Source of the DNA: Actinomadura nitritigenes
GTDB lineage: Bacteria; Actinomycetota; Actinomycetes; Streptosporangiales; Streptosporangiaceae
NCBI RefSeq assembly: GCF_017573545.1
Contig: NZ_JAGEOK010000030.1
Location: 62,001-126,000, forward strand
Length of the DNA: 64,000 bases
Reading direction: 5' to 3'
The notes below the pieces were generated by a model. That model was given only the letters and a program-made list of their open reading frames with translations. It ran no database searches and was not told where the DNA came from. A program made the position numbers and the translations under genes. Of this stretch, positions 25,987 to 35,485 are shown one piece after another; positions within the stretch are counted from its first letter, which is position 1, and every line of letters starts with the position of its first letter.

Positions 25987-28554
25987 GTGCTGCTCGCGGT
26001 GGTGGCGCCCGGGCCCGCGGCGGCCGCGCACCCGGCGGCACCGGAGATCCCGACCGCCCAGCAGACGGTGCCCGGCATGCCCGGCACGCCGCAGCCGGCC
26101 ACGTCGCTGTTCACCGAGGACTTCCAGAACCGGCAGTCGGCCCTGCCCATCCGGTTGACCAGCTACACCGGCGTGACCGGCATGACCTACACCGCGGACC
26201 CGGCCTGGCTGCAGAACTGCAACGGCTGGGTCGCCGCCTTCCAGGACCCGGCCGGTACCAACCCGGCCGTGGCTCCCCAGGTGGCCGACTGCACGCCTGC
26301 GCCGGGCGGTCCCGGCACGCCGGGGGTCACGGCGTGGAACCGCGTACGCCAGCTCTCCCAGGCGCTCGGCGTCCTCAACGGATCGGCCGATCCGGCCGCC
26401 AATATGGCGGTCAGCGCCTACACCAACGGGCCGGTCAACAACGGCGACCCGGGCCCGAACAAGGTCGAGTTCGAGACGGCCGGGACCATCCCGGTGCCGC
26501 AGAGCGGCCGGTTCCTGACCTTCTCCGTGAACGCCGCGGAGACGAGCTGCGACGCCACCCACAACCATGCTCGGCTCAACTTCTACCTGGTGAACGGGGA
26601 AACCACGACCCCCGTCACGTCCGGGCCGATCGAGCCGTGCGCGCGTGGCACGGAGGTCTCCCCGGGGTTCCGGGCGGGAACCTTCACGGGCGACGCTCCG
26701 CTCCTCTACACCGGCTCGTCCGCGGTGGGCATCAGGATGACCAACTCGCAGGGCAGCGGCAACGGCAACGACCACGCTTTCGACGACATCAGGCTGATGG
26801 ACGTCACGCCGCAGCTCGACAAGTCGTTCGAACCCGGCAGCACCGAGGTCGGCCATGTCTCGAAGATGACGTTCACCATCACGAACACCGACGACCTGCT
26901 CGCCAAGAGCGGCTGGTCGTTCACCGACGAGTTGCCGGACGGCCTGACACTGGCGTCCCCCGCCGACGCCCAGACCGACTGCCCGGCGGGGGACATCGAC
27001 GCCGAGGACGGAGGCTCGACGATCTCCGTGACCGACGGGGCGCTCAACGCCGGCCAGGCCTCCTGCACGGTGACCGTCAACGTCACGTCCGACGCCGCCG
27101 GCACGTACACCAACAACGCCTCGAACATCACCTCGTCGACCGGCCTGAACCCGCCGGGCGATTCGAGCGTCACGTTCGTTCCTGCGCGCGAGGCCTCGAT
27201 CAGCCTGGAGAAGTCGGCGTCGCCGACCTCCTTCTCCGCGCCCGGCCAGGTCATCCGCTACAGCTACCTGGTCACCAACACCGGCGATCTTCCGTTGACC
27301 GATGTAGGTGTCACCGACGACCTGAGCGGTCTGCCGGATGTCTCCTGCCCGCGGACGACTTTGGACGTGGGCGAGAGCCAGACCTGTACCGCGACGTATA
27401 CGACGACGCAGGAGGACATGGCACGCGGCTCCATCCACAATGTGGCGACTTCACACGGCACCCCGCCGGACGCGACGGAACCCGTCGTCTCGGATCCGTC
27501 GGAGGTCACGCTGAATTCCACCGCCGAACCCGGGATCAGTGTGCGGAAGTCGGCGTCGCCGCCGTCCTTCTCCGCGGCCGGCCAGGTGATTCATTACAGC
27601 TACCTGGTGACCAACACCGGCGAGGTCCCCTTGACCGGCGTGGGTGTCACCGACGACCTGGACGGTCTGTCGGCTGTCTCCTGCCCGCAGACGACCCTGG
27701 ATGTGGGGGAGAGCCAGACCTGCACCGCGACGTATACGACGACGCAGGACGATGTGGAGCGCGGCACCATCCACAACGTGGCGACCTCGCACGGGATACC
27801 GCCCGGTACGACCGAGCCGATCGTCTCGGATCCGTCGGAGGTCACGCTGCATGCGACCACCGGCGAGCCCGGCATCAGGGTGCGGAAGTCGGCGTCGCCG
27901 ACGTCCTTCTCCGCGGCCGGCCAGGACATCCACTACAGCTACCTGGTGACCAATACCGGGAACGTTCCGCTGTCGGATGTGGGTGTCCGTGACGACCTGA
28001 ATGGTCTGTCGGGGGTCTCCTGCCCGCAGACGACTCTGGACGTGGGGGAGAGCCAGACCTGCACTGCGACGTATACGACGACGCAGGAGGATGTGAAGCG
28101 CGGCAGCATTCGCAATGTGGCGACTTCGCACGGTACTCCGCCGGGGGCTGCGGAGCCGGTGGTCTCGGAGCCGTCGGAGGTGACGCTGCATGCGACCCCC
28201 GCCGGTAAACCAGGGATCGCGCTGAAGAAGGCCGTGAAGCCCGACACGTACAGCGAGGCCGGGCAGGTCCTCCACTACAGCTACCTGGTGACCAACACGG
28301 GTGACGGCACTCTCACCGACGTCCGCATCAAGGACCGCCTGCGCGGCCTGTCGGCGATCGAATGCCCGCGGACGGAACTGCCGCCCGGGGAATCCGAGAC
28401 CTGCACCGCCACCTACGAGATCAAGAAGGCGGACATCGAGGCCGGGTTCGTGAAGAACTGCGCCGTCGCGCAGGGGACTACGCCGTCGCACGGTTCGGTG
28501 GAGTCCAGTCCGGCCAAGGCGAAGGCGTACGTGCGCCATCCTGTGACGCCCTAG
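25987..28554 (+). CDS. Exported DUF11-type repeat protein (cell-surface), start region possibly frameshifted
   Basis: 855 residues from a GTG at 25987. The open frame begins inside a signal peptide (VLLAVVAPGPAAAAHP). A better start, ATG at 25916 after GGGGGAGAA, encodes a typical n-region (MEVSYGGGMVGRLARGRPRR) but is one base out of frame with the rest. The N-terminal ~270 residues are a jelly-roll-like domain (DDIRLMDV near its end). Residues ~275-400 form one DUF11/Ig-like domain, followed by four similar ~110-residue repeats, each with HYSYLVTNTG, GESQTCTATYTTTQ and NVATSHGTPP. It ends without a visible sortase motif. I infer a secreted or wall-associated adhesin-like protein. Confidence 0.75.
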   Translation: MLLAVVAPGPAAAAHPAAPEIPTAQQTVPGMPGTPQPATSLFTEDFQNRQSALPIRLTSYTGVTGMTYTADPAWLQNCNGWVAAFQDPAGTNPAVAPQVADCTPAPGGPGTPGVTAWNRVRQLSQALGVLNGSADPAANMAVSAYTNGPVNNGDPGPNKVEFETAGTIPVPQSGRFLTFSVNAAETSCDATHNHARLNFYLVNGETTTPVTSGPIEPCARGTEVSPGFRAGTFTGDAPLLYTGSSAVGIRMTNSQGSGNGNDHAFDDIRLMDVTPQLDKSFEPGSTEVGHVSKMTFTITNTDDLLAKSGWSFTDELPDGLTLASPADAQTDCPAGDIDAEDGGSTISVTDGALNAGQASCTVTVNVTSDAAGTYTNNASNITSSTGLNPPGDSSVTFVPAREASISLEKSASPTSFSAPGQVIRYSYLVTNTGDLPLTDVGVTDDLSGLPDVSCPRTTLDVGESQTCTATYTTTQEDMARGSIHNVATSHGTPPDATEPVVSDPSEVTLNSTAEPGISVRKSASPPSFSAAGQVIHYSYLVTNTGEVPLTGVGVTDDLDGLSAVSCPQTTLDVGESQTCTATYTTTQDDVERGTIHNVATSHGIPPGTTEPIVSDPSEVTLHATTGEPGIRVRKSASPTSFSAAGQDIHYSYLVTNTGNVPLSDVGVRDDLNGLSGVSCPQTTLDVGESQTCTATYTTTQEDVKRGSIRNVATSHGTPPGAAEPVVSEPSEVTLHATPAGKPGIALKKAVKPDTYSEAGQVLHYSYLVTNTGDGTLTDVRIKDRLRGLSAIECPRTELPPGESETCTATYEIKKADIEAGFVKNCAVAQGTTPSHGSVESSPAKAKAYVRHPVTP
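27190..28530 (+). repeat. Four tandem ~330-342 bp coding repeats
   Basis: Repeats begin near 27193, 27531, 27868 and 28211. Copies 1-3 are nearly identical over long stretches, including silent positions (gtgggcgagagccagacctg-type blocks). Copy 4 is more divergent. This implies recent expansion or gene conversion. Confidence 0.8.
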
Positions 28555-28577
28555 GTCGCGCGGCGTCCCAGCGGTCA

Positions 28578-28641
28578 GACCGACGGCCGCCGGGGCGGCG
28601 GTGCCGGACAAACGGCGCCGCCGTCCTGGCGGCCGTCGGTC
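28578..28641. terminator. Bidirectional hairpin between converging genes
   Basis: A 14-bp outer stem (28578-28591 with 28628-28641) plus an inner CGGCGGTGCCG/CGGCGCCGCCG stem lies between the repeat protein (+) and LysR (-). Confidence 0.75.
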
Positions 28642-28794
28642 GTCTCCGGGCCTGTGGGCGAGAGTCCGCCGGGCGGCACCGCGGCGGCCAGGCTGTGCGA
28701 TCGGGTGGGGGTCTGGTGCGAGAGGTGTGGAACCGTACACGAGCCGACGCCGATGTTGTCGCCGCTGTTTGCGAAGGTGACCGCGGCGAAGGGG

Positions 28795-29664
28795 TCAATA
28801 GGCCGCGAGCAACTGCTCGAGCAGAGCCGCGGTGGCTCCGCCGTGCGAGGCCCGCGTCACGACGTTGAACTCCCAGGTGATGCGCTCTTTCAGAGGGACG
28901 ACCACGGTGCCTTCGCTTGGCGGGATCAGCAGTTCGGGAAGCAGTGCGATGCCGAGGCCGTTGGCGACGAAGACCGGGATCGAGTTGGTCTCGGTGACCT
29001 CGGCTCTGACGTCGCGCACAACCCCGCGTGCGCTGAGCGCGGCGTCGAGGACGTCCCGGTTGCCGAAACCGACAGGCGCGTCCACGAAGCGCTCATCAGC
29101 GAGGTCTCCCAGCGCCAGTCCCGCCCGCGATGCGAGGGGATGGTCGGCGGCGACGATGACCGCGTAGGGCGTTGTGGCGAGCCGGTGCACGGCGAGGTCC
29201 GGGGCGGTGGCCGCCGGAAGCCCGTACAGGCTGAGATCGAGCCGCCCTCGCCGGACGGCGTCGGCGAGCTCCGCCGAGCCGGACGAAGACGCGCGCAGCC
29301 GGAGGTCGACGAGCGGGTGCTCACGGTGGAAGGCGCCGATGACGCGCGGGATCGCGAGGTAGCTGACGCTGGAGAACACCCCGATGCGCAGTTCGCCCCG
29401 CAGTTCGCCTCGCGGGTCGGCGGCGGTGCGGGCGCGCGCCTCGGCGTCGGCGAGCGTGCGAAGCGCGGGCAGCACCGCCTCTCCGGCGGCGGTGATCCGC
29501 ACCCCTCGCTGGTCCCGCTCGAAGAGGGCGGTGCCGAGCTCTCGTTCCAGCGCCCGGACGCCGGCGGAGACGGTCGACTGTGCTGCGTAGACCCGTTGCG
29601 CGGCACGGGTGAAGCTCAGCTCGTCGGCGACCGCGATCGCGTACTCGACCAGTCGGGTTTCCAT
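28795..29664 (-). CDS. LysR-family transcriptional regulator
   Basis: 289 residues from the ATG at 29664. HTH METRLVEYAIAVADELSFTR, AAQSTVSAGVRALERELG, then a full effector-binding domain (LRIGVFSSVSYLAIPRVIG, LPAATAPDLAVHRLATTPY, VANGLGIALLPELLIPP). Divergent from an MFS transporter across a 60-bp gap containing a palindrome-like ATAACTGTAAGCAAGAG tract, the normal LysR control arrangement. Confidence 0.92.
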   Translation of the reverse strand: METRLVEYAIAVADELSFTRAAQRVYAAQSTVSAGVRALERELGTALFERDQRGVRITAAGEAVLPALRTLADAEARARTAADPRGELRGELRIGVFSSVSYLAIPRVIGAFHREHPLVDLRLRASSSGSAELADAVRRGRLDLSLYGLPAATAPDLAVHRLATTPYAVIVAADHPLASRAGLALGDLADERFVDAPVGFGNRDVLDAALSARGVVRDVRAEVTETNSIPVFVANGLGIALLPELLIPPSEGTVVVPLKERITWEFNVVTRASHGGATAALLEQLLAAY

Positions 29665-29726
29665 CTCTCGCCCACCGCTCCATCGTCCGCATCGATAACT
29701 GTAAGCAAGAGTATGCGTTGGACACG

Positions 29727-30965
29727 ATGACGAGCGGCCTCGAGCATGGAGGAATGACGACAACAGCGGCTCCCGCCCGGACTCCGGCCACCGCACGACT
29801 CCCGCATGGGGCGGGGTTCTGGATCATCGCGCTCGCCTTCGGCACCGAGCTCGCCTTCTGCGCCGTCCCGACGCCCCTCTACGCGATCTACCAGCAGCGC
29901 GACGGCTTCCCCACGATCATCGTCACCGTCATCTTCGCCGCCTACGCGGTCGGGGTGATGCTGAGCCTGTATCTCGTGGGCCATGTCTCCGACCGGTTCG
30001 GACGCCGGCGCGTGATCCTCGGATCGCTGCTCGTCAACTTGCTGGCCGCGATCCTCTTCCTCGTCTGGAACGATGTCGCCGGCCTCATCGTCGCCCGGTT
30101 GGTCAGCGGACTCGGCGTCGGCATCCTCACCGCCACGGCGACCGCGTACCTCTCCGAACTCGGCGCGGCGGCCCGCCACGCCAAAGGCCGCGTCGCCCTC
30201 GTGTCGACGTTCGCGAACCTCGGCGGCATCGGCCTCGGTCCTCTGATCGGCGGGCTCATCGCGACCTGGTCCACGCGCCCCCTCGTCGCGCCCTACGCGG
30301 CCTTCGCCGTCCTCTTGGTCGTCGAAGGGATCCTGGTCGCCTTGGTGCCCGAAACCGTCGGGCGCCGTGAGGAGACCCCTGCCTACCGGCCGCAGCGCGT
30401 CGCGGTGCCGGCGGCAGGAAGGGGCGCGTTCTGGGCGGCCGGGGCGGCGGCGTTCGGGGCGTTCGCGGTGTTCGGCACCTTCATGGGACTGTCCTCGACC
30501 TTCCTGGTCGGTGTCCTCGGGCTGCATTCGCACCTGCTCGCCGGTCTGGCGCCGTTCGTCATCTTCATGGCGGCGGCCCTCGCACAGGTCGTCACCCTGC
30601 GCCTGAGGATGCGCCCTCAGATCGGGCTGGCCATCGCGCTCGCCGCGCTCGGGCTCGTGAGCATCGGTGTCGCCGCCATCGTCGCCTCGCTTCCACTCTT
30701 CATCGTCGGCGGTGGGGTCACGGGCGCGGGTATCGGCATCCTGTTCCGAGCCGCCCTCGGCACCGTCGCCGTCGTCGCGGATGCGGAGCGCCGGGGCGAG
30801 GCGCTCGCCGGCGTCTTCCTCATCGCCTACGCGGGCATGACTATCCCGCCGCTGCTCACCGCCGCCGCGCTGAGGGTCTGGCCCACGGTCGCCGTGCTCG
30901 TCGGCCTCGTCGGCCTCGCCGCGATCCTCGTTGCGATCTCCGGCTCCCGGATGCTTCGCCGCTGA
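29727..30965 (+). CDS. MFS transporter
   Basis: About 412 residues and 12 membrane segments. MFS signature GHVSDRFGRRRVI between segments 2 and 3, RLVSGLGVGI in segment 4, and GLGPLIGGLIA in segment 5. The substrate is likely a drug or metabolite to be exported, under the divergent LysR. Starts at TTG 29718, ATG 29727 and ATG 29754 are all in frame; conservation begins near TTTAAPARTP, so the last is possible. Confidence 0.88.
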   Translation: MTSGLEHGGMTTTAAPARTPATARLPHGAGFWIIALAFGTELAFCAVPTPLYAIYQQRDGFPTIIVTVIFAAYAVGVMLSLYLVGHVSDRFGRRRVILGSLLVNLLAAILFLVWNDVAGLIVARLVSGLGVGILTATATAYLSELGAAARHAKGRVALVSTFANLGGIGLGPLIGGLIATWSTRPLVAPYAAFAVLLVVEGILVALVPETVGRREETPAYRPQRVAVPAAGRGAFWAAGAAAFGAFAVFGTFMGLSSTFLVGVLGLHSHLLAGLAPFVIFMAAALAQVVTLRLRMRPQIGLAIALAALGLVSIGVAAIVASLPLFIVGGGVTGAGIGILFRAALGTVAVVADAERRGEALAGVFLIAYAGMTIPPLLTAAALRVWPTVAVLVGLVGLAAILVAISGSRMLRR

Positions 30966-30966
30966 G

Positions 30967-31085
30967 ACCTCAAGCGGCTGCGCCGCGAGAACGGCGGTGC
31001 AGGGTGCTGAGCCTGTGCCCGGGCACCTACTCCGGCCGCAAACGCCACCCGCCCTCGACCCGCGCCAAGCGGGACGACCTGGCAC
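30967..31085 (+). mobile_element. IS3-element scar
   Basis: CTCAAGCGGCTGCGCCGCGAGAAC followed at once by GTGCAGGGTGCTGAGCCTGTG and CCGGCCGCAAACGCC matches, with a deletion between, the orfA end and orfB start of the IS3-type element at 53.6-54.8 kb in this window. About 120 bp remain. Confidence 0.75.
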
Positions 31086-31288
31086 CAAGACGGCCCGCGC
31101 ATTGGAAAAGCGGCCGCACGAGCTGCCGGGGCACAGATAGGGCGCCGAGAAGTTCCTCGACTCCCACGGATATGCACCTCGTGCTTGCCGAGAACCACGC
31201 GGGAGCGAATCGTTCACACGCGGGGATCGCCGACTGGAGGCAGCCGCACGAACACAGTGGTGGGTGAGACCCGGCTCAGGCCGGCGGC

Positions 31289-31369
31289 GACGCTGACCAC
31301 TTTCTCCACAGGGATCAGCCGGAGGGGTTCGCCGCTACCGTCCGCGCGTTCCTCAACGAATTCCGCTGA
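31289..31369 (+). pseudogene. C-terminal scrap of an alpha/beta hydrolase
   Basis: The plus frame ends DADHFLHRDQPEGFAATVRAF then LNEFR and stop. This is the catalytic-His tail typical of alpha/beta hydrolases (GCGH/DADHF...PE.F...V..FL). Everything upstream is lost beside the IS3 scar. Confidence 0.6.
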
Positions 31370-31620
31370 CAGCCACGGTGCGGTTGAGTGGTCAGGAACC
31401 GCTCGGTCATCGGAGGTTCCTCACGGCTTGATCGAGTGGGTCGCGACGTGAACGGGGACTTCCACGCCGGCACCGTGTCGCGGTACAGCGGCTTCCCCTG
31501 GGCTCCGTGCGGCCGAGTGAGAAACGGTTCTGTGAGGCCTGACCGCTTCGGGGCAGTGGACCGCGAGATCCCTCGTACGACGGAGGCGATCATGCCCCGC
31601 ACCGGCCCGATACTGGGTGG

Positions 31621-32820
31621 ATGTCGAATCGGTTCCGCGTTCCTGGCCGGCTGAGATCGCGTACGGGTGACGGCCGTCTGGTGGACGTGTTGGTCGCCGC
31701 GGCGGTCGCCGTCCCGGTGTTCGTGCCGTTCGCCACGGCGCCGGAGGTCACGCCGCTCGGTGTGGTGTTCAACCTGGGTACGGTCGTGCCGCTGGTGTGG
31801 CGGCGGCGGGCGCCGTTCGCGACCGCGCTGGTCGTGGCGGGTTTCGCGATGGGAGTGTCGCTGCATCACCGGCCGGGCCAGGTGGTGCAGTACGGGGCGC
31901 TGGTGGCCATCTACACTCTCGCCGACTTGGGGCGGTACAGCTGGCAGCGATGGGGGTTCATCGGCGCGCTCGTGGCGACGATCCCGCCGGGCGCGCTGCT
32001 GGTCAAGGGCAACGATGCGAACGAGTTCATGTTCACGCTGCTGCTGCCCATCACGGCGTTCCTGCTCGGCACGCTGGCGCGGACCGCACGGGAGCGATCG
32101 AACGCGCTGGTGGAACGTTCCGCGCAGCTCGAACGCGAACGTGAGGCGCTCGAACGCGAACGCGAGGCCGAGGCGGGGCGGGCGGCGGCGGAGGAGCGCG
32201 CCCGCATCGCCCGGGACATGCACGACGTGCTCGCCCACGCCGTCAGCATCATGGTCGTCCAGGCCGAGGCCGGTCCGGTGGTGGTCCGCCCCGACCCCGA
32301 CCAGGCCGAGCGGGTCTTCGACGCGATCGCCGAGGCGGGCCGGGACGCGATGGCGCAGCTGCGCCGCATGCTGGGCGTCCTCAAGGAGGACCAGGACCAC
32401 GGCGTGCGTGCGCCGCAGCCGACCATCGGTGCGCTGCCCGGCCTGGTCGAGCACGTCGACCGCACCCAGGTCCGCGTGCGGCTCGCCGTCGAGGGCGTAA
32501 GCCGCGACCTGCCTCCCGACGCCGACCTGGCGGTGTACCGCATCGTCCAGGAGGCGCTCACCAACACGGTGAAGCACGCCAACGCGCGGGCCGCCGAAGT
32601 CCGGCTCCGCTGGACCGACCACGAACTGGAGATCACGGTGACCGACGACGGGCGGGGACACGACGGAACGAATCCGGGCTGGCGGCGTGGCGGCGACGGC
32701 CTCATCGGCATCCGCGAACGCGCGGCCGCCTGCGGCGGCACCGCGGAGGCGGGCCCCTTGCCGGGCGGCGGATTCCGGGTCCTGGCGCGCCTTCCCTACG
32801 CCGCGGCGGTGACCGCGTGA
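31621..32820 (+). CDS. Two-component sensor histidine kinase, NarL/DesK type
   Basis: 399 residues. Four to five membrane segments in the first ~150 residues, a coiled coil (ERSAQLEREREALEREREAE), the HisKA_3 box RIARDMHDVLAHAVSIM with phospho-acceptor H201, and a HATPase domain (VYRIVQEALTNTVKHANA, TDDGRG, GDGLIGIRERA). The following response regulator starts within its stop codon. The signal is unknown, but the next genes encode a membrane protein and a secreted serine hydrolase, pointing to cell-envelope control. Confidence 0.93.
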   Translation: MSNRFRVPGRLRSRTGDGRLVDVLVAAAVAVPVFVPFATAPEVTPLGVVFNLGTVVPLVWRRRAPFATALVVAGFAMGVSLHHRPGQVVQYGALVAIYTLADLGRYSWQRWGFIGALVATIPPGALLVKGNDANEFMFTLLLPITAFLLGTLARTARERSNALVERSAQLEREREALEREREAEAGRAAAEERARIARDMHDVLAHAVSIMVVQAEAGPVVVRPDPDQAERVFDAIAEAGRDAMAQLRRMLGVLKEDQDHGVRAPQPTIGALPGLVEHVDRTQVRVRLAVEGVSRDLPPDADLAVYRIVQEALTNTVKHANARAAEVRLRWTDHELEITVTDDGRGHDGTNPGWRRGGDGLIGIRERAAACGGTAEAGPLPGGGFRVLARLPYAAAVTA

Positions 32821-33470
32821 TCCGGGTGGTGCTCGCCGACGACCAGGAACTCGTCCGCAGCGGCTTCGCGATGATCCTGGACGCCCAGCCCGACATCGAG
32901 GTGGTGGCCGAGGCGGCCGACGGCGCCGCCGCGATCGCCGCCGTGGCCGAGCACGACCCCGACGTCGTGCTCCTCGACATCCGGATGCCCGGCTTGGACG
33001 GTATCGAGGCCGCGAAGGCCGTGTGCGCCGAGACCCGCACCCGCGCGATCATGCTCACCACGTTCGACCAGGACGACTACGTCTACGACGCGCTCTACGC
33101 CGGGGCCAGCGGCTTCCTGCTCAAGGACGTGCGGCGCGACGACCTCGTGCACGCGGTCCGGGTCGTGGCGGCGGGGGACTCGCTGCTCGCGCCCTCCGTC
33201 ACCCGCCGCCTCATCTCCGACATCGCGCGCAACCGCCCGCGCGCCGGCGCGACCGCCTCCGACCGCCTGTCGGTCTTGACCGGACGGGAGCGTGAGACCC
33301 TGCGCCTCCTGGGCCGCGGCCTGTCCAACGCGGAGATCGCCGCGGCCATGGTCGTCAGCGAGCACACCGTGAAGACCCACGTCAGCAACGTGCTGGCCAA
33401 ACTCGGCATCCGCGACCGCGTGCAAGCCGTGATCGCCGCCTACGAGACGCGGCTGATCGAACCGTCCTGA
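32817..33470 (+). CDS. NarL/LuxR-family response regulator
   Basis: 217 residues. Receiver domain with acidic pocket (LADDQ), phospho-acceptor D54 in VVLLDIRMPG, T/K switch residues (MLTTFDQD, GFLLKD), then a LuxR HTH (LTGRERETLRLLGRGLSNAE, HTVKTHVSNVLAKLGIRDR). The GTG start overlaps the kinase stop by 4 bp. Confidence 0.95.
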   Translation: MIRVVLADDQELVRSGFAMILDAQPDIEVVAEAADGAAAIAAVAEHDPDVVLLDIRMPGLDGIEAAKAVCAETRTRAIMLTTFDQDDYVYDALYAGASGFLLKDVRRDDLVHAVRVVAAGDSLLAPSVTRRLISDIARNRPRAGATASDRLSVLTGRERETLRLLGRGLSNAEIAAAMVVSEHTVKTHVSNVLAKLGIRDRVQAVIAAYETRLIEPS

Positions 33471-33623
33471 GGTGGAGCTCGCTCGCGCGGGGGAGCCGCG
33501 CCCCGGTCCTCCCCCGCGCCACCGATCCCCGAAGACCGCTCGCGGCGGCGATCCGCCCGGCCGCCGGATTCCCGAAGATCGAGAACGTCACGACGCAGGT
33601 CTCGAACTCCGGGAGAACCCCTC

Positions 33624-34256
33624 ATGGCCAAGATCGCCTACCACCTCGCCCCCGCCCTCATGCTCGCCTACGGCGCCGTCCGGCTCATCGACGGCCTCGA
33701 CGGGCAGCACGGCCCCGGACCCGCCTGGACCGTGGGCCATCTGCTCTTCCTCGGGTCACTGCTGCTGTACGGCGGGGTGATCGCGGGCGTGCACGGCCGC
33801 ATCCGAGCCGCGGTCGCCGGCTCCGTGGGCCGGGTCACGGCAGGCGTCGCCACCGCGGTCGCCGCCTTCGGGCTCGTGACCTTCGTCCGCGTTTCGATCG
33901 TCGACATCGTGGTCGGCCTGCAGGCCGCGGACCCGGCCGAAAAGAGCATGCTCTCCGACCGGTACGCCGACGTCCCCGCCATACTTCCCCAGGCGGTCTA
34001 CGAGGTCGGCCCAGTCCTGTTCATGCTGGGGCTGCTCGTCCTGCTCATCCAGTTCGCGGCCGTCACCCCGGGCCGCAAGGCGGTCGCCGCCATGAGCCCC
34101 GTCCTGGTCGCCCTCGGCTTCGTCGCCATCACCGCCGATCTCGACCTGCTCCCGGCGGGGGCGGCGCTGATCTGGCTCGCCCTCGTCCCCTTCACCCGCG
34201 ATCGGCGCCACTCCTTCCCCCGCCGGCTCGCCACCAAGGCCCGCGTGACGGCCTGA
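33624..34256 (+). CDS. Membrane protein of unknown function
   Basis: 210 residues with about six hydrophobic segments (LAPALMLAYGAVRLIDG, HLLFLGSLLLYGGVIAG, VATAVAAFGLVTFVRVSIVD, VLFMLGLLVLLIQFAAV, VALGFVAITADLDLLPAGAAL). No named family. It lies 150 bp after the response regulator and 50 bp ahead of the serine hydrolase, so probably part of the regulon or a cotranscribed unit. Confidence 0.75.
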   Translation: MAKIAYHLAPALMLAYGAVRLIDGLDGQHGPGPAWTVGHLLFLGSLLLYGGVIAGVHGRIRAAVAGSVGRVTAGVATAVAAFGLVTFVRVSIVDIVVGLQAADPAEKSMLSDRYADVPAILPQAVYEVGPVLFMLGLLVLLIQFAAVTPGRKAVAAMSPVLVALGFVAITADLDLLPAGAALIWLALVPFTRDRRHSFPRRLATKARVTA

Positions 34257-34306
34257 CCCGGCACGGTTCGCCTTTCCAAGCACTACTGAGAACAAAGGGG
34301 ACACAC

Positions 34307-35485
34307 ATGTTCAGGCAGAGGCGTGCACTGCGCGGCGCACTGACCCTGGCCGCAGCGGCCGGTGTCATGGTGAGCGCACTGACCGGCACCGGCGCGGCGC
34401 AGGCCCGCGGCGCCGCGCCCGGAGCCGCCGACCAGGCTCGGTTGTCGGGACTCCTGCACCGGTTGACCACGGTCGACGGCGGGCCCGGAACGCTCCTGCA
34501 CCTGCGCGATCGTCGCGGCGACACGGTCCTGACCAGCGGCGTCGCGGACGTCGACAGCAATGCCCCGGTACCCCGCGACAGCAGGTTCCGGATCGGCAGC
34601 ATGACCAAGCCGTTCGTGGCCACGGTCGTCCTCCAGCTCGCGGGGGAGCACCGCGTCTCTCTTGATGCCCCGGTGGAACGCTACCTACCCGGCGTCGTTC
34701 GCGGCGAAGGCAATGACGGGCGGACCATCACCGTCCGCCAGTTGCTGCAGCACACGAGCGGAATACCCGACTACCTCACCTACCTCGACAAGCAAGAAGT
34801 CCTCAACAACCCGCTCGCCCACCATGACGCACGCGACCTGGTGAACATCGCGCTCGCCCACCCGCCGACCTTCGCGCCCGGCACCGACTGGCACTACTCC
34901 AACACCAACTACCTGCTGGCAGGCATGCTCATCGAGAAGGTGACCGGCAACACCTGGAACCAGGAGGTCCGCCGGCGCATCATCACCCCGCTGGGCCTGC
35001 ACGACACCTCCGCACCGGGTGACAGCACGACGATCCCTGAACCGCACCCGCGCGGATATGTACGACCGGGCCAGAACGCACCGCTCCTGGACCTCACCGC
35101 GTTCAATCCCTCGGTCGCAGGCCCGTCCGGCGCGATGATCTCCAGCGGCGGCGACGTCGACCGGTTCCTGGACGCGCTCGTCAACGGCCGGCTTCTGCAC
35201 CCGGCCCAACTGCGGGAAATGATGCGAACCCGGCCCACCGGCGACTCCGATGGCCGGGCGTACGGCCTCGGCCTGGAGAGCAGGCCACTGCCCTGCGGCG
35301 GGCTGTACTGGGGGCACGGCGGCGATATCTTCGGATTCGAGACCGTGGGCGGCGCCACCGTCGGCGGCAGCCAGGCAACAGTCATGGTGAATCTCGACCC
35401 CGGTGGTACGGACGCACAGAGCGACGACATGAAGACCGCAGTTCAGGCGGCGCTCTGCCAGAGCCGGTCCACCGCCTCCCGGTAG
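34307..35485 (+). CDS. Secreted serine hydrolase, beta-lactamase / DD-carboxypeptidase fold
   Basis: 392 residues. Signal peptide (LTLAAAAGVMVSALTGTGAA). Active-site motifs of the penicillin-binding-like class C family: S98xxK101 in SMTK, YSN near residue 196, and the HGG box near 337 (YWGHGGDIFG). It may cleave peptidoglycan stem peptides or an ester or peptide substrate in the envelope. Downstream of a two-component system and a membrane protein. Start ATG follows AAAGGGGA. Confidence 0.92.
   Translation: MFRQRRALRGALTLAAAAGVMVSALTGTGAAQARGAAPGAADQARLSGLLHRLTTVDGGPGTLLHLRDRRGDTVLTSGVADVDSNAPVPRDSRFRIGSMTKPFVATVVLQLAGEHRVSLDAPVERYLPGVVRGEGNDGRTITVRQLLQHTSGIPDYLTYLDKQEVLNNPLAHHDARDLVNIALAHPPTFAPGTDWHYSNTNYLLAGMLIEKVTGNTWNQEVRRRIITPLGLHDTSAPGDSTTIPEPHPRGYVRPGQNAPLLDLTAFNPSVAGPSGAMISSGGDVDRFLDALVNGRLLHPAQLREMMRTRPTGDSDGRAYGLGLESRPLPCGGLYWGHGGDIFGFETVGGATVGGSQATVMVNLDPGGTDAQSDDMKTAVQAALCQSRSTASR

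Noticed and set aside
27190..28530. CRISPR-like periodic repeats
   Set aside because: The period is ~335 bp in a continuous reading frame encoding Ig-like domains; no short direct repeats with unique spacers exist anywhere in the window.
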